From Desulfuromonas thiophila (lineage in GTDB: Bacteria > Desulfobacterota > Desulfuromonadia > Desulfuromonadales > Desulfuromonadaceae): DNA of 64,000 nt. The position numbers were made by a program, and so were the translations under genes. Shown here piece by piece: positions 1-10,361 of the stretch. The notes under the pieces were generated by a model, which was not told where the DNA came from, did no database searches, and was given only the letters and a program-made list of their open reading frames with translations. The stretch is taken from the NCBI RefSeq assembly GCF_900101955.1, contig NZ_FNAQ01000004.1, forward strand, positions 124,001 through 188,000. Direction: 5' to 3'. Each line of letters begins with the position of its first letter. Within the stretch, counting starts at the first letter, position 1.

Positions 1-77
1 ATCAGGCCAAGGCTGCCGGTCGCGATTGTATCTGCGCCTCAGATGGCCCCTAACGATCCGCCACGACCGGTATGCCG

Positions 78-1355
78 TCATTGTGATTCCAAGCCGGGTA
101 TCCGCCCACCACAGGAGGGCAAACGGGCCTGCAGCCGCACTACCTCGCCAAACACCAGTACTGCCGGCCGGCAGGCCTGTCGGGCATCTTCCACCAACTG
201 CGCCAGACTGCTGACAATCACCTGCTGGTTGTCACGGGTGGCATTGGCAACAATGGCAACCGGCAGATCAGGCCGTACCTGCCGGGCCAGGGCCGCCTCA
301 ACAATCTGAGCGGCAAAACTCAGCCCCATCAGCACCACCGTGGTGTGCTGAGGCAGATGCAACAACTCCAGCCATGCCTGATTGAAACGGTTCCCCGCCA
401 GATGTGCCGACACGACGGAAAAACCGGTGGCATAACCCCGCGCGGTCAGGGCAATCCCAGCCAGCGCCGGCCCGGCCAGGGCCGAACTCAGCCCCGGCAC
501 CACCTGTACTCGAATGCCCTGTTGCGCCAGACACAGGGCCTCTTCCGCTCCCCGCCCGAACACATAGGGATCACCGCTTTTCAGTCGTGCCACCCGCAAT
601 CCCTGGGAGGCATGGTCGATCAGCAGCTGGTTGATCTCCTCCTGACTGCAGCTGTGCCGGTCCTTCTGTTTGCCGACATAGCGTCGTTTAACCCCTGCCG
701 GTACCAGTGCCAGAATCTCATCGGAAATCAGATGATCGTACAGCACCAGATCCACCAGTTGCAGGGCCTCGTAGGCCTGCCGGGTCAGCAACGCCGCGGC
801 GCCGGGACCGCAACCGATCAGCAGCACCTCACCCAGCAGACGATGGGCTTGAGTACGTAAAGCCATCGCATCGCTGTGTCCGGCCTGGCGGTCACGGCCT
901 GCAACCGCAGTTAGTGCGGCAAGTTCGGCGGGCAGCAAGCGATCAATGCGGTCCCGCACGATCTGCGTCAGTGTCGGACTGGCCCCGCCGCTGGAAACCG
1001 CTACCTTGAGGTCACCCCGACGCAGCAATGCGGAAAAATAAAAATCGCAGCGCTCAGGCGCATCCACCGCATTGACCAGCAACAAACGCCGCTGTTTCTC
1101 CCGCGCCAGCAGCTGCGCCACCTCGCTGGCACCGGTGGCGTCGACCACCAAGGCAAAATCAGCGAGGTCTGCCGTCTCGATGCCCTTGACAATCCGAACC
1201 AGCGGCAGTTCGTCGAACCCAGCGCAGAACTCACGTGCAATGACGCAAAAATCGATCGCGTTATCAAGCAGAACCCGGGCCTTGTGGAGGGCGACGGCAC
1301 CACCACCCAACAACAGTATCCGGGGATCCTTCAAAACGATGGGCAGTGTTGACAT
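78..1355 (-). CDS. cysG: Bifunctional siroheme synthase: precorrin-2 dehydrogenase / uroporphyrinogen-III C-methyltransferase
   Basis: Converts uroporphyrinogen III to precorrin-2 with two SAM methylations and oxidises precorrin-2 towards sirohydrochlorin (siroheme and cobamide branch). The N-terminal part has a Rossmann GGGAVALHKA motif and the SSGGASPTL segment of CysG-type dehydrogenases. From about residue 180 a SUMT methyltransferase domain follows, with GCGPGAAALLT, GDPYVFGRGAEE and VVPGLSSAL. At 425 aa it is slightly shorter than enterobacterial CysG. The ATG at 1355 is chosen because AGGGAAAGG lies just upstream, and the extra upstream codons do not match the family. The gene follows an HDOD gene and a weak terminator. 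Whether the ferrochelatase step is also carried out is not visible. The siroheme role is family knowledge. Confidence 0.9.
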   Translation of the reverse strand: MSTLPIVLKDPRILLLGGGAVALHKARVLLDNAIDFCVIAREFCAGFDELPLVRIVKGIETADLADFALVVDATGASEVAQLLAREKQRRLLLVNAVDAPERCDFYFSALLRRGDLKVAVSSGGASPTLTQIVRDRIDRLLPAELAALTAVAGRDRQAGHSDAMALRTQAHRLLGEVLLIGCGPGAAALLTRQAYEALQLVDLVLYDHLISDEILALVPAGVKRRYVGKQKDRHSCSQEEINQLLIDHASQGLRVARLKSGDPYVFGRGAEEALCLAQQGIRVQVVPGLSSALAGPALAGIALTARGYATGFSVVSAHLAGNRFNQAWLELLHLPQHTTVVLMGLSFAAQIVEAALARQVRPDLPVAIVANATRDNQQVIVSSLAQLVEDARQACRPAVLVFGEVVRLQARLPSCGGRIPGLESQ

Positions 1356-1385
1356 CGACCTTTCCCTGTACGCCCTATCCAGGGC

Positions 1386-1419
1386 GCAAAAGACAGAGGG
1401 CACCTCAACGGGTGCCCTC
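1386..1419 (-). terminator. Probable rho-independent terminator after the HDOD gene
   Basis: A perfect 9-bp stem GAGGGCACC / GGTGCCCTC with a 6-nt loop is followed on the minus strand by TGTCTTTTG. The U-tract is short, so termination may be partial. Confidence 0.6.
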
Positions 1420-1448
1420 CAGAAACAATGGCGCTGGCGTGACGCCTA

Positions 1449-2300
1449 TCAGCTGACAAACGCCTCGCGGTTTTCAGCGTACAAATTGGCAAATTCCATC
1501 TCCATGGCAGCCAGTTGATCAGCATCAAGCGAAAAATAGGCCGTACCGGCACAATCCACCAGATTGATGGCCTCATCGGGGGCACGACAACCAATGCCCA
1601 ACTTGCGACAGAGTTCCACAGCCAGATTAACAGTGGCGGCCAAAAGCCGCACCTCCTCCGTCACCGTGCCGGCCGGCGGCAGGATTCTGTGATAGCAAAC
1701 CGCTTCGACCAAAAGCGGTGCTATTTGCCAGGCATTCAGTACCGCCGCGCCAACCTGATAGTAGGGATAGTCAAAATACTCCGACTCCAGCGCCAGATAA
1801 TCAAGCCGCTCATCGTTGTAAACCGCCTCGATCAGTTCACGGTAACGCTCCGGCTGATTATTGTTGCGAACTACCTTGCCGAGATTGCTGAACAGGCCAG
1901 CCAAAAAAGCCTCATCAGCGTCACCCCGTCCTACCAGCCGGCTGATATAGCGGCCTGCCAAGGCGGCCCCCACCGACTCCTCCCACAACATTTTTTCCAG
2001 CAGGCCGAACTTCTTGTTAACGCTGGCCATGCTTGAAGCCAGTACCAGGCTGCGCACGGTGCGCTCGCCGAGGATAACCAACGCATTGTGCAGCGTGGTG
2101 ATCTGCCGCATCAGGCCATACATGGACGAGTTGGAAATCTTCAACATCCGCGCCGATACCGCCGGATCCAGCGCGATGGTCTCGGCCAGTTTTTTGATCG
2201 AGGTATCCGGATCCTGCAACAGCTCAAGAGTCCTGATCGCCACGATCGGCATCGGCGGCAAATCACCGATATTTCCAGCGATATCCTGATAGTTGATCAT
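1449..2300 (-). CDS. HDOD domain signalling protein
   Basis: The 283-aa protein is almost entirely an HDOD domain, a degenerate HD-type output module found in bacterial signalling proteins. Typical segments are LPPMPIVAIRTLELLQDPDTS, LDPAVSARMLKISNSSMYG and the ALVILGERTVRSLVLASS helix. I see no receiver or GGDEF domain, so it is a stand-alone HDOD protein. The frame also opens at GTG 2303, but ATG 2300 sits better behind AGGGA. It lies 20 nt after the chemoreceptor gene and is probably co-transcribed with it and cheW, which suggests a role in the same chemosensory or motility output. No enzymatic activity can be claimed. Confidence 0.85.
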   Translation of the reverse strand: MINYQDIAGNIGDLPPMPIVAIRTLELLQDPDTSIKKLAETIALDPAVSARMLKISNSSMYGLMRQITTLHNALVILGERTVRSLVLASSMASVNKKFGLLEKMLWEESVGAALAGRYISRLVGRGDADEAFLAGLFSNLGKVVRNNNQPERYRELIEAVYNDERLDYLALESEYFDYPYYQVGAAVLNAWQIAPLLVEAVCYHRILPPAGTVTEEVRLLAATVNLAVELCRKLGIGCRAPDEAINLVDCAGTAYFSLDADQLAAMEMEFANLYAENREAFVS

Positions 2301-2320
2301 CACATTCCCTGCCAGAGATC

Positions 2321-4186
2321 CTAGAACTTGCCAAACTCGTCATCGTCCAGGGCAATGCGTGGCGGTGCAGCCGGCCCGCCCCCCCACTGTTCCGTCGACG
2401 GCGCGGGCGCAGCCGGCCGGGCCACGGGGCGTGCCTTGGCAGCCGCAGACAGAGCCCGCGACCGGGCCGGCGGAGCCAGCGACGGCCGGGAAGAGAGGTT
2501 CTTGAGTTTGAAATTGGTCAACAGTCCTTCCAACTGAGCGGCCTGGCTCGAAAGTTCCTGAGCTGCCGCCGCACTTTCCTCGGCACTGGAGGTATTCTGT
2601 TGGGTCACCTCATCAATCCGGGCCACACCCTCGTTGATCTGAGCAATTCCCTGGGCCTGCTCGTTACTTGATGCGGCAATCTCAGCCACCAGGTCATTGA
2701 CCTTCTGGATTTCTCGCACGATTTCACTGAATGCTGCAGCCGTGCGGTCGGCAATGGAGGCACCATGCTCGGCCTTGGCGACAGAGTTTTCAATCAGGGC
2801 GGCGGTTTCCTGGGCCGCCTTGGCGCTACGGGCCGCCAGATTGCGCACCTCCTCCGCCACGACAGCAAAGCCTTTGCCATGCTGACCGGCACGGGCCGCC
2901 TCAACAGCGGCATTGAGCGCCAGCAGATTGGTCTGGAAGGCGATTTCGTCGATTACTTTAATAATCTTGGAAATGTTCTGGCCCGATTCGTTGATATCCG
3001 ACATGGCGGTAATCATCTGTTGCATCTGATCACTGCCGCGATCAGCGGCCTTTTGCGCCTGGCCTGCCAGTTGACTGGCCTGGCTGGCGTTATCGGCACT
3101 GCCGCGGGTCTGTGAGGCCAGTTCGTTCATCGAAGCGCTGATCTGCTCCAGTGAACTGGCCGAACTGGTGGCGCCATCGGACAGCGACTGACTGGTATCG
3201 GAAATCTGCGCCGAACCGGCAGCAATTTGGCTGGCACCCTGACGCACCTGTTCGAGAACGTCGTTCAGGTCGGTACTGACCTTTTTCAGCGCCACACGCA
3301 ACGAATCTTCTTGGTCGCGGGGCTGGATGTCAAAACTCAGATCGCCAGCAGCGAGCTTTTGCAGGGACACCAGTACATCCTGCTGCAGAAAATCAGCAAA
3401 TCGATCAATGGTACGACCGATATGACCAATCTCATCGTTGCTCTTCATGTTCAGACGACCATCGAAACGGCCAGCTGCCATGTTGTCAAACATCTTCTCG
3501 ACCGCCACCAAGGGCCGTCGCACCAGCACACCCAGGATAAAAAAGATTGCCAGTGAAGCCAGCAGAATACCCAGCACTCCGGTCAGCGCCATGGTGGTGA
3601 AACTCTGCCGCACACCCGCGGCGCGGGATTGTTCAACCTGCTTGCCCACCTGATGTAATTCGCTGAGATCATAGTGCAAATAAAGGACACCCGCCAGGTC
3701 GCCAGCCTTGTTGTCGAAATGACATTCCAGGCACTTGGGTTCGAGAATCGAAGCGTGCAGCAGGGTCAGGCGATCACCGGCCTCGTGCATGAATTCGGCA
3801 TTGCCCAGGGTGGCGGCGCGAGCCTGACGCATCAATTCAGCATCAAACGAACGGCCAATATTCCCCTGCAGACTCGAATAATCAACGGCGCCAGTGGCAC
3901 TGGCGAGACCAACCTCAGCCACGTTATGAACGGTGCCGAGTTCCTTGAGCAGATCGGCGAACACCTCCATCTCCCCCATCTCCACCGAGGTGCGGGTACC
4001 GATGTTCAGGCTCTGGAACACGCTTTTTGCCTGCTGGTGCTCGGCCTGCCGCAGCAGACGCATCTGCTCATCCGCCTGCTGCCGCAGCAGCCGCGATGTC
4101 TGCAGGTTGACAACCAGAATTGCCGTTCCCATCACGATCAGCAGCAAAACCGTCAGGATCGCCGCGACCTTGTTCCGAATGCTCAT
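2321..4186 (-). CDS. Methyl-accepting chemotaxis protein with periplasmic c-type heme motif
   Basis: A transmembrane chemoreceptor of 621 aa. TM1 is at about residues 8-28, followed by a periplasmic sensor to about 195, TM2 at about 198-222, a HAMP domain, a second HAMP-like linker and the cytoplasmic signalling domain with the conserved hairpin tip ([21 protein letters not shown]). The sensor contains CLECH at residues 152-156 (positions 3719-3733), a CXXCH site for covalent heme c, so it may sense redox state or a gaseous ligand. Heme-c chemoreceptors are known in Geobacter. The ATG at 4186 follows GGGGGG; the 17 upstream codons look spurious. The C-terminus is Pro/Ala-rich and ends in acidic residues and FGKF, with no CheR-binding pentapeptide of the NWETF kind. 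It lies just downstream of cheW. Confidence 0.93.
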   Translation of the reverse strand: MSIRNKVAAILTVLLLIVMGTAILVVNLQTSRLLRQQADEQMRLLRQAEHQQAKSVFQSLNIGTRTSVEMGEMEVFADLLKELGTVHNVAEVGLASATGAVDYSSLQGNIGRSFDAELMRQARAATLGNAEFMHEAGDRLTLLHASILEPKCLECHFDNKAGDLAGVLYLHYDLSELHQVGKQVEQSRAAGVRQSFTTMALTGVLGILLASLAIFFILGVLVRRPLVAVEKMFDNMAAGRFDGRLNMKSNDEIGHIGRTIDRFADFLQQDVLVSLQKLAAGDLSFDIQPRDQEDSLRVALKKVSTDLNDVLEQVRQGASQIAAGSAQISDTSQSLSDGATSSASSLEQISASMNELASQTRGSADNASQASQLAGQAQKAADRGSDQMQQMITAMSDINESGQNISKIIKVIDEIAFQTNLLALNAAVEAARAGQHGKGFAVVAEEVRNLAARSAKAAQETAALIENSVAKAEHGASIADRTAAAFSEIVREIQKVNDLVAEIAASSNEQAQGIAQINEGVARIDEVTQQNTSSAEESAAAAQELSSQAAQLEGLLTNFKLKNLSSRPSLAPPARSRALSAAAKARPVARPAAPAPSTEQWGGGPAAPPRIALDDDEFGKF

Positions 4187-4261
4187 ATTGCCCCCCTTGT
4201 CACACCACTTTGTGGACACCACCACGCAATAATGCAATCCTCAGCACTGCAATGCATAACA

Positions 4262-4278
4262 AATGACACGTTTGTGTC
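4262..4278 (-). terminator. Weak hairpin after cheW
   Basis: A 5-bp stem GACAC / GTGTC with loop AAAC follows the cheW stop codon and is followed by ATTTGTT on the minus strand. It is small, so any termination before the chemoreceptor gene is probably partial. Confidence 0.35.
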
Positions 4279-4279
4279 G

Positions 4280-4774
4280 TTAAAGTTCTATCTCTTCCAG
4301 ATCTGAATCATAAAGCAATTTTGCCACATTTAACAGAATTTTGACACGGTCGCCCATCTTGCCCATGCCCTGGATATACTGGGAACTGCCACCAGCAGTT
4401 GAGCGGGGTGGCGGTTCGATATTCTCCGGCGGGATATCGGCAACCTCGTTGACCTTGTCAACCACCAGGCCGACAGAGGTTTCATTGAGCTGAACCACCA
4501 CGATACAGGTGCGCTCATCGTAATCACGCGGCGGCAGGTTGAAACGGGCCCGCACATCCATGACCGGAATCACCTTGCCACGCAGGTTGATCACACCCTT
4601 GATATAGGGGGGCATGTCCGGCACTTCGGTAATTCGCTGAATGCCGATGATCTCGATCACATAGCGGATTTCAATGCCATAATCCTCATCACCCATATGA
4701 AAGGTCAAATACTTGCCTTCCTGGGTATCCTCGCGATTGCCGTCTTTTTCCACCAGAACCTGGCTCTCTGTCAT
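4280..4774 (-). CDS. cheW: Chemotaxis coupling protein CheW
   Basis: Couples chemoreceptors to the CheA kinase in the signalling array. The 164-aa protein has the CheW beta-barrel features: KYLTFHMGDEDYGIEI near the start, the receptor-contact segment YIKGVINLRGKVIPVMDVR and the later GLVVDKVNEVADIP. The start is supported by GGAGGAG 5 nt upstream of ATG 4774. It lies 93 nt upstream of a heme-motif chemoreceptor. No cheA is present here, so the kinase must be encoded elsewhere. The pairing suggests a dedicated adaptor for that receptor, which is an inference from position only. Confidence 0.95.
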   Translation of the reverse strand: MTESQVLVEKDGNREDTQEGKYLTFHMGDEDYGIEIRYVIEIIGIQRITEVPDMPPYIKGVINLRGKVIPVMDVRARFNLPPRDYDERTCIVVVQLNETSVGLVVDKVNEVADIPPENIEPPPRSTAGGSSQYIQGMGKMGDRVKILLNVAKLLYDSDLEEIEL

Positions 4775-4925
4775 CGGCTCCTCCTGCTCCCTGATGGCTC
4801 ATGCACTGCATTGTGCGACGCAGACAAAAACTGTTTGAAAAACTCTGCGGAGTCTAGCGCAAAATGCTCCTGCCTGTACACTTTAATCTTGCAGAATCAT
4901 ATTCTAAGAGAACCATCGTAAGCCT

Positions 4926-5963
4926 TCAGGGAAACAGCGGCACCAGATCCAGACCAGCCGTTTCCTCGAAACCAAGCATCAGATTCATATTCTGCACGGC
5001 CTGACCAGCCGCACCCTTGACCAGATTGTCGATGGCACTCACAAGGATCACCCGCCCCGTGCGCGGATCAAGCGCAAGGCCGATATCGACATGGTTACTG
5101 CCCTGAACATAAGCCGTATTCGGCCAATCACCCGCCGGGCACAGACGAATAAAGGGTTCGTCCTGATAAAAATCGGCTACAACCCGGCGCAGACCGGCCT
5201 CGTCGACCGTGCCGCAGCGCTGCGCATAACAGGTGGAAAGAATACCCCGGTTGACCGGCAGCAAATGGGGTGTGAAATTGACCAGAACCGCGCAACCGGC
5301 CAATTGAGACAGGGTTTGTTCAATCTCCGGCGTATGACGGTGATTGGCAACGGCATAGGCCTTGAATCCCTCATTGACTTCACAGAACAAACTGGCTGTC
5401 TTGGCCGAGCGGCCGGCCCCACTGGCACCCGATTTGCTGTCGATGATCAAGCTGGCCGGATCGATCAGCCCAGCCCGCAGCAGTGGCGCCAGCGCCAGCG
5501 CCACACTGGTCGGATAGCAGCCCGGATTGGCCACCAACCGGGCCGGCCGGATCTGCTCGCGGTACAGCTCAGGCAAACCATAGACCGCCTCATCAAGCAA
5601 CTGCGGACTGCTATGGGACTGATACCAGGCCTCGTAGACAGCCTGATCCCGCAAACGGTAATCAGCCGACAGATCGACCACCCGACAACCCGCCCGCAAC
5701 AGACCCGGCACAAAATTCATCGCCGTCTTATGTGGCAAAGCAGTAAACACCAGCTGCGCCCGCTGACCCAGTTCTTCTGGCGTCAGTTCTTCGCATGTCA
5801 GATCACAGAAACCACGCAGCGAGGGAAAGACCATATCAAGCCGCTGCCCCTCATATTGACGTGAGGTCACTGCCGTGACAACAACCTGAGGGTGACGCGC
5901 CAGCAGACGCACCAATTCCACGCCGGTATAGCCCGTCGCCCCAACCACCGCAACCTGTATCAT
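4926..5963 (-). CDS. argC: N-acetyl-gamma-glutamyl-phosphate reductase
   Basis: NADPH-dependent reduction of N-acetylglutamyl phosphate to the semialdehyde, third step of arginine biosynthesis. The N-terminus has the Rossmann motif GATGYTG. The catalytic cysteine is in NPGCYPT at residue 149. At 345 aa the length is normal. ATG 5963 is preceded by GGAGG at 7 nt; the frame opens further upstream but without such a site. The gene is downstream of rplM-rpsI and separated from them by a strong terminator, so it depends on readthrough or on a short promoter region in 5964-6032. Confidence 0.96.
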   Translation of the reverse strand: MIQVAVVGATGYTGVELVRLLARHPQVVVTAVTSRQYEGQRLDMVFPSLRGFCDLTCEELTPEELGQRAQLVFTALPHKTAMNFVPGLLRAGCRVVDLSADYRLRDQAVYEAWYQSHSSPQLLDEAVYGLPELYREQIRPARLVANPGCYPTSVALALAPLLRAGLIDPASLIIDSKSGASGAGRSAKTASLFCEVNEGFKAYAVANHRHTPEIEQTLSQLAGCAVLVNFTPHLLPVNRGILSTCYAQRCGTVDEAGLRRVVADFYQDEPFIRLCPAGDWPNTAYVQGSNHVDIGLALDPRTGRVILVSAIDNLVKGAAGQAVQNMNLMLGFEETAGLDLVPLFP

Positions 5964-6032
5964 TGCCCTACCTCCCCTGCCAGCCATTCACGTTGGTTCC
6001 ATCCCGCCGCCTTGGAAGAACGGCGCATCATC

Positions 6033-6061
6033 AAAAAAAGGGTGACCGTGACCGGCCACCC
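6033..6061 (-). terminator. Rho-independent terminator after rpsI
   Basis: The minus strand reads GGGTGGCC, a 6-nt loop, GGTCACCC (8-bp stem with one G-U pair), then seven T. It directly follows the rplM-rpsI unit. Confidence 0.85.
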
Positions 6062-6105
6062 CTTGGTTGCTTCGGAACGGCCACACAGACCGTTGCGTAT
6101 CGCAA

Positions 6106-6498
6106 TTAACGCTTGGAGAACTGGAAGCTGCGCCGGGCAGCGGCACGGCCATATTTCTTGCGCTCCTTGATGCGGCTGTCACGGGTGATGAAGCCCGCTT
6201 TCTTCAGCACCGCCCGCAGCGACTCATCGACCTCCAGCAGGGCCTTGGTGATGCCGTGCTTGATGGCACCGGCCTGGCCGGAAGGACCACCACCACAGAC
6301 ATTGACGATAACATCGTACTTGCCGATGTTGTTGGTGAGCTCAAGGGGCTGACGAATCACCATCTTGGAGGTTTCACGACCGAAATACTCATCGATATCG
6401 CGCTTGTTGACGGTAATGCTGCCAGTGCCCGGTTTCATCCAGACCCGCGCAACTGAGGTTTTTCTCTTGCCGGTGGCATAAAAACGCTGTTCAGGCAT
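6106..6498 (-). CDS. rpsI: 30S ribosomal protein S9
   Basis: Small-subunit protein whose C-terminal tail reaches the P-site tRNA. The 130-aa product begins [18 protein letters not shown] and ends with the basic tail RRSFQFSKR typical of S9. ATG 6498 gives the normal family length. An in-frame ATG at 6516 overlaps the rplM stop and would add six foreign residues. It forms the usual pair with rplM, 17 nt downstream, and is closed by a terminator. Confidence 0.98.
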   Translation of the reverse strand: MPEQRFYATGKRKTSVARVWMKPGTGSITVNKRDIDEYFGRETSKMVIRQPLELTNNIGKYDVIVNVCGGGPSGQAGAIKHGITKALLEVDESLRAVLKKAGFITRDSRIKERKKYGRAAARRSFQFSKR

Positions 6499-6515
6499 AA
6501 TCAAACGATCTCCCA

Positions 6516-6947
6516 TTACTGAATTTCAAGAACTTTAGGCTGCTGGGCACCGTGCTGGTGCTCAGCACCGGCATAGACCTTGAGCTTCTTAAGCATCTGA
6601 CGCCCGAGTTTGTTCTTCGGCAGCATGCCACGAACCGCCTTAATAATCAGATCTTCCGGTTTTTTCTGCAGGAGTTTGTCCGCCGTGATGGAGCGGATAC
6701 CGCCCGGATAACCGGTATGATGGTAATACGTCTTGTCGCTGAGTTTATTGCCGGTCAGCTGCAGTTTTGCCGCATTGACCACAATAACAAAATCCCCCGT
6801 ATCGACACTGGGGCTGTAAATGGCCTTATGCTTGCCGCGCAGAATCCGCGCGATTTCTGTCGCGATGCGACCAAGAATCTTGCCGTCCATGTCCACGACG
6901 AACCAGTCGCGCTTGACATCGGCTGCCTTAGCTGTTTGCGTGCTCAT
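6516..6947 (-). CDS. rplM: 50S ribosomal protein L13
   Basis: Early-assembly large-subunit protein. The 143-aa product carries the family core [32 protein letters not shown] and [18 protein letters not shown] 6947 is the second of two adjacent ATG codons; the spacing from the AGAGG site favours it. It precedes rpsI as in most bacteria. The 83 nt up to truA must hold its promoter if it has one, but no convincing -35/-10 pair stands out there. Confidence 0.97.
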   Translation of the reverse strand: MSTQTAKAADVKRDWFVVDMDGKILGRIATEIARILRGKHKAIYSPSVDTGDFVIVVNAAKLQLTGNKLSDKTYYHHTGYPGGIRSITADKLLQKKPEDLIIKAVRGMLPKNKLGRQMLKKLKVYAGAEHQHGAQQPKVLEIQ

Positions 6948-7030
6948 CATTATCCTCTCATCCTGTATAGAAATCTGCAGCTGTACGGGGCTCACAGAGA
7001 CGTGGAAAATAACCGATCACCCGCTCAGCG

Positions 7031-7795
7031 TCAAGACATTTCCCCGTCCAGAGCTGTTTTTTCGTACCAGACCTCCATCAGGCACAATCCCTGCGGCGGC
7101 GCCGTGCGACCGGCCAGCTGCCGGTTCAGGCCGGCCAGAATCGTGCCGACCTGCTCAGGCGTCAGCCGGCCACGGCCAACATCCACCAGGGTGCCAACCA
7201 GTATCCGCACCATATTCTTGAGAAAGCCGCTTCCCCTGACATCAATGAGCAGTTCCGGCGCCTGCTCTGTCAGGATCAGGCTGAAAATTTCGCGCTCCGT
7301 GGTTCTGGCGACACAGGAGGAGGAGCGAAAGGCGGCGAAATCGTGCCGACCTTCAAGCAGTGCGGCCGCCTGGCGCATAGCGGCAACATCAAGAGAAGCA
7401 GCCACCTGCCAGCTGTAACGGCTAAGCAGGGGAGAACGGTGCGACGAGAGCAGCAACCGGTAGCGATACCATTTGCCGCGGGCATCAAAACGGGCATGAA
7501 AGGTCTGCGGCACCTGCCAGACCTGGCGAACCACGATATCCGGCGGCAGCAGGGCGTTCACCCCTTCACGATAGGCCTTGAGCGGCCGCGGTCGGTGTGT
7601 ATCGAAATGGGCGTGCAGACCACGCGCATGAACACCGGCGTCGGTTCGGCCCGATCCATGAAGCCGCACCGGATGACCACAGATTTGCGCCAGAGCCTGC
7701 TCAACCACATACTGCACCGTCCGGTCACCGGCCTGCAGCTGCCAGCCCTGATAGGCCGTACCCTCGTATTCCAGTTGCAGCACAATCCGCGCCAT
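7031..7795 (-). CDS. truA: tRNA pseudouridine(38-40) synthase TruA
   Basis: Isomerises uridines 38-40 in the tRNA anticodon stem-loop. The catalytic aspartate lies in GRTDAGVHA at residue 52. The later segments KWYRYRL and SGFLKNMVRILVGTL are typical. The protein has 255 aa. ATG 7795 follows GGAGCGGGAG. The frame extends 60 codons further upstream, but that part is low-complexity and unlike TruA. It lies between asd and rplM, as in related genomes. Confidence 0.96.
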   Translation of the reverse strand: MARIVLQLEYEGTAYQGWQLQAGDRTVQYVVEQALAQICGHPVRLHGSGRTDAGVHARGLHAHFDTHRPRPLKAYREGVNALLPPDIVVRQVWQVPQTFHARFDARGKWYRYRLLLSSHRSPLLSRYSWQVAASLDVAAMRQAAALLEGRHDFAAFRSSSCVARTTEREIFSLILTEQAPELLIDVRGSGFLKNMVRILVGTLVDVGRGRLTPEQVGTILAGLNRQLAGRTAPPQGLCLMEVWYEKTALDGEMS

Positions 7796-8017
7796 GATCT
7801 TCTCCCGCTCCTCTGCCTGTCCCCTGTTCGTTCGCCAGTCCAGACCCTGGATTGGCAACAGCCTTCCCGCAAACCCGGCTGTCAAATCCCGCCCTGACCG
7901 ACACGGCGACGCCCACCCACACAAACAGTACCATGGGCCACCATGGGCCGAGAACGGCAACAGGGCCGCCGGCATTTCCGGCGACCCTGTTGCACGTCCT
8001 CTACAACCTACAACGAA
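7796..8017. other. Intergenic region between asd and truA
   Basis: About 220 bases without a supported gene. It contains a tandem GGGCCACCAT-like duplication near 7930-7950 and the strong hairpin at 7958-7992. The truA frame remains open through part of it but lacks family similarity there. Confidence 0.5.
7958..7992. terminator. Strong hairpin downstream of asd, without U-tract
   Basis: Inverted repeat CAACAGGGCCGCCGG / CCGGCGACCCTGTTG: 15 bp with one mismatch and a 5-nt loop. Neither strand has a T-run after it, so it is not a standard rho-independent terminator. It may act as an RNA processing or 3'-end stability element for the leuB-asd transcript. Confidence 0.5.
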
Positions 8018-9115
8018 TCAGCGTTCGAGCAGAATCCGCACCATGCGGCGCAGCGGCTCGGCGGCGCCCCACAGCAACTGATCGCCACAGGTAAAGGCTG
8101 AAACAAACTTCGGCCCCATCTTCATCTTGCGCACCCGGCCAACCGGCACGGCCAGGGAGCCCGATACCGCCGCCGGCGTCAGTTGCGCCAGACTGTCAGC
8201 CTTGGTGTTAGGCACCAACTTAACCCAGTCGTTATCAGCCGCCAGCAGGGCTTCAATGTCAGCCAGGGGCACATCCTTTTTAAGCTTGATGGTCAGCGCC
8301 TGGCTATGGCAACGCATGGCACCGACGCGAACACACAGACCATCGACCGGAATGGGCTCCCGGGTGCCGAGAATCTTGTTGGTTTCGACAAAGCCTTTCC
8401 ACTCCTCGCGACTCTGACCGTCTTCGACCTCGCGATCGATCCAGGGCAGCAGGCTGCCGGCCAACGGAAAACCGAACTCTTTCTGCGGCAGGCTGCCGTC
8501 GCGCAGGCGCTCCGTCACTTGGCGATCGATTTCGAGAATGGCCGAAGCCGGGTCAGCCAGCAAACCGGCCACCGACGCATGCAAGCCACCCATCTGGGCC
8601 AGCAGTTCCCGCATATTGGGAGCACCGGCGCCAGAGGCCGCCTGATAGGTCATGGAGGACACCCACTTGACCAGATCGGCGCGGAACAGCCCTCCCAGCG
8701 CCATCAACATCAGACTCACCGTGCAATTGCCGCCGATAAAATCCTTGCCGCCTGCAGCCAAGGCCTTATCGATCACCTGGCGGTTGACCGGATCAAGGAT
8801 GATAACGGCGTCGGATTCCATCCGCAGGGTGCTGGCGGCATCAATCCAGTAGCCCTGCCAGCCGGACTGTCGCAACGGGCCATGCACCGCCTTGGTATAG
8901 TCGCCACCCTGACAGGTCACCACCACATCAAGCTGCTTGAGCGCGGCCAGGTCATTGGCATCCTTAAGGGTGCCCGCCCCCAGGGGCGCATCACCACCCA
9001 CTTGGGACGTAGAAAAGAATACCGGCTCGATTGCCGCAAAGTCGTTCTCCTGCTGCATGCGCTGCATCAGCACCGAACCAACCATCCCCCGCCACCCGAC
9101 GAATCCGACTTTCAT
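8018..9115 (-). CDS. asd: Aspartate-semialdehyde dehydrogenase
   Basis: NADPH-dependent reduction of aspartyl phosphate to aspartate semialdehyde, the branch point to lysine/diaminopimelate, threonine and methionine. The N-terminus [15 protein letters not shown] is the cofactor-binding loop. The catalytic cysteine is in GGNCTVS at residue 131. At 365 aa it matches the enterobacterial-type Asd rather than the shorter Gram-positive type. It starts 51 nt after leuB, probably in the same transcript. The frame is intact. Confidence 0.96.
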   Translation of the reverse strand: MKVGFVGWRGMVGSVLMQRMQQENDFAAIEPVFFSTSQVGGDAPLGAGTLKDANDLAALKQLDVVVTCQGGDYTKAVHGPLRQSGWQGYWIDAASTLRMESDAVIILDPVNRQVIDKALAAGGKDFIGGNCTVSLMLMALGGLFRADLVKWVSSMTYQAASGAGAPNMRELLAQMGGLHASVAGLLADPASAILEIDRQVTERLRDGSLPQKEFGFPLAGSLLPWIDREVEDGQSREEWKGFVETNKILGTREPIPVDGLCVRVGAMRCHSQALTIKLKKDVPLADIEALLAADNDWVKLVPNTKADSLAQLTPAAVSGSLAVPVGRVRKMKMGPKFVSAFTCGDQLLWGAAEPLRRMVRILLER

Positions 9116-9166
9116 GTTGAGTTGCCCTCTCGCGTTGTTGTTACTGGCTGCCTGACGTCTGTCGCG

Positions 9167-10258
9167 TTACAAGGCCGCGACGATGGCGTCTCCCATCTCC
9201 ACGGTGTTGACCCGTGTCTCACCGGAAGTTCCCTGATAGATATCACCCGTGCGATACCCCTGATCCAATACCTTTTCCACCGCTGCGTCCACCGCGTCGG
9301 CCGCCTGCTGCATACCGAAGGAATAACGCAGCATCATCGAGGCCGACAGAATCTGCGCAATGGGATTGGCGATCCCCTGCCCCGCAATATCCGGCGCGCT
9401 GCCGCCCGACGGTTCGTACATGCCGAAGCTGCCTTCAGCCAGCGATGCCGACGGCAGCATGCCAAGCGAACCGGTCAACATGGCCGCCTCGTCGGAAATG
9501 ATGTCACCAAACATGTTGCCGCACAGCAGCACATCAAACTGTTTCGGCCAGCGCACCAGCTGCATGGCGGCATTGTCAACATACATGTGCGACAGGGCCA
9601 CGTCAGGATACTCCTTGGCCACCCGCTCAACCACCTGGCGCCACAACACCGAGGTCGACAGCACATTGGCCTTGTCGATACTGCACACCTTGCTGGCCCG
9701 CTTGCGAGCGATGTCGAAGGCGACACGGGTAATGCGTTCGATCTCCGGTTCAGTGTAGAGCATGGTGTCAAAGCCGCGCCGTACACCATCGACCGTTTCA
9801 ATACCCTTGGGCTCGGCAAAATAGATCCCGCCCGTCAGTTCGCGCACCACCAGCAGATTAAATCCCCCCTCGATGACCGACTCCTTCAGCGTCGAGCTGC
9901 CGGTCAGGGCCGGAAAAATAATCGCCGGGCGCAGGTTGCAGAACAGGCCGAAGATCTTGCGCAGGGGGAGCAGGGCGCCACGCTCGGGCTGCTCGTCAGG
10001 CGGCAGGCTCTCCCATTTGGGTCCGCCAACACTGCCAAACAGAATCGCATCGGCCGCCTTGCAGATATCGATTGTGGTCTGCGGCAGGGCCTTGCCTTCC
10101 AGATCAATACCGGCACCACCGACGTTGGCATGGCGCCGTTCAAACTGCACGTCGTATTTCTTCTCAATGGCATCAAGAACCTTCAGGGCTTCCGCCATAA
10201 CCTCCGGTCCGATACCATCCCCCGGCAACACCGCTACCTTAAACGTTTCACTGGCCAC
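9167..10258 (-). CDS. leuB: 3-isopropylmalate dehydrogenase
   Basis: NAD-dependent oxidative decarboxylation of 3-isopropylmalate in leucine biosynthesis. The N-terminus [16 protein letters not shown] and the metal and substrate segment [24 protein letters not shown] are diagnostic. A GTG start at 10258 is chosen because AAGGAG lies 8 nt upstream and it yields the usual 363 aa. An upstream in-frame ATG at 10282 has a poorer site and would add eight residues. It has its own promoter and is separated from leuC-leuD by a terminator. Confidence 0.96.
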   Translation of the reverse strand: MASETFKVAVLPGDGIGPEVMAEALKVLDAIEKKYDVQFERRHANVGGAGIDLEGKALPQTTIDICKAADAILFGSVGGPKWESLPPDEQPERGALLPLRKIFGLFCNLRPAIIFPALTGSSTLKESVIEGGFNLLVVRELTGGIYFAEPKGIETVDGVRRGFDTMLYTEPEIERITRVAFDIARKRASKVCSIDKANVLSTSVLWRQVVERVAKEYPDVALSHMYVDNAAMQLVRWPKQFDVLLCGNMFGDIISDEAAMLTGSLGMLPSASLAEGSFGMYEPSGGSAPDIAGQGIANPIAQILSASMMLRYSFGMQQAADAVDAAVEKVLDQGYRTGDIYQGTSGETRVNTVEMGDAIVAAL

Positions 10259-10361
10259 GAAACTCTCTCCTTCTGCATCCATGACAAACCCCGCCAGGCC
10301 CTGCAAGCAGACAGCCTAACCGCCGGTTTTTGCGAGGTTTCTTCTCATTGAGGCGTTCGCC

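Noticed and set aside
1-77. Gene fragment at the left edge
   Set aside because: The 77 bases after the siroheme synthase stop are too short to identify a product.
8183-10351. Very long plus-strand open frame opposite asd and leuB
   Set aside because: It is antisense to two unmistakable genes. Its His/Gln/Arg-rich composition is the usual mirror of GC-rich coding sequence.
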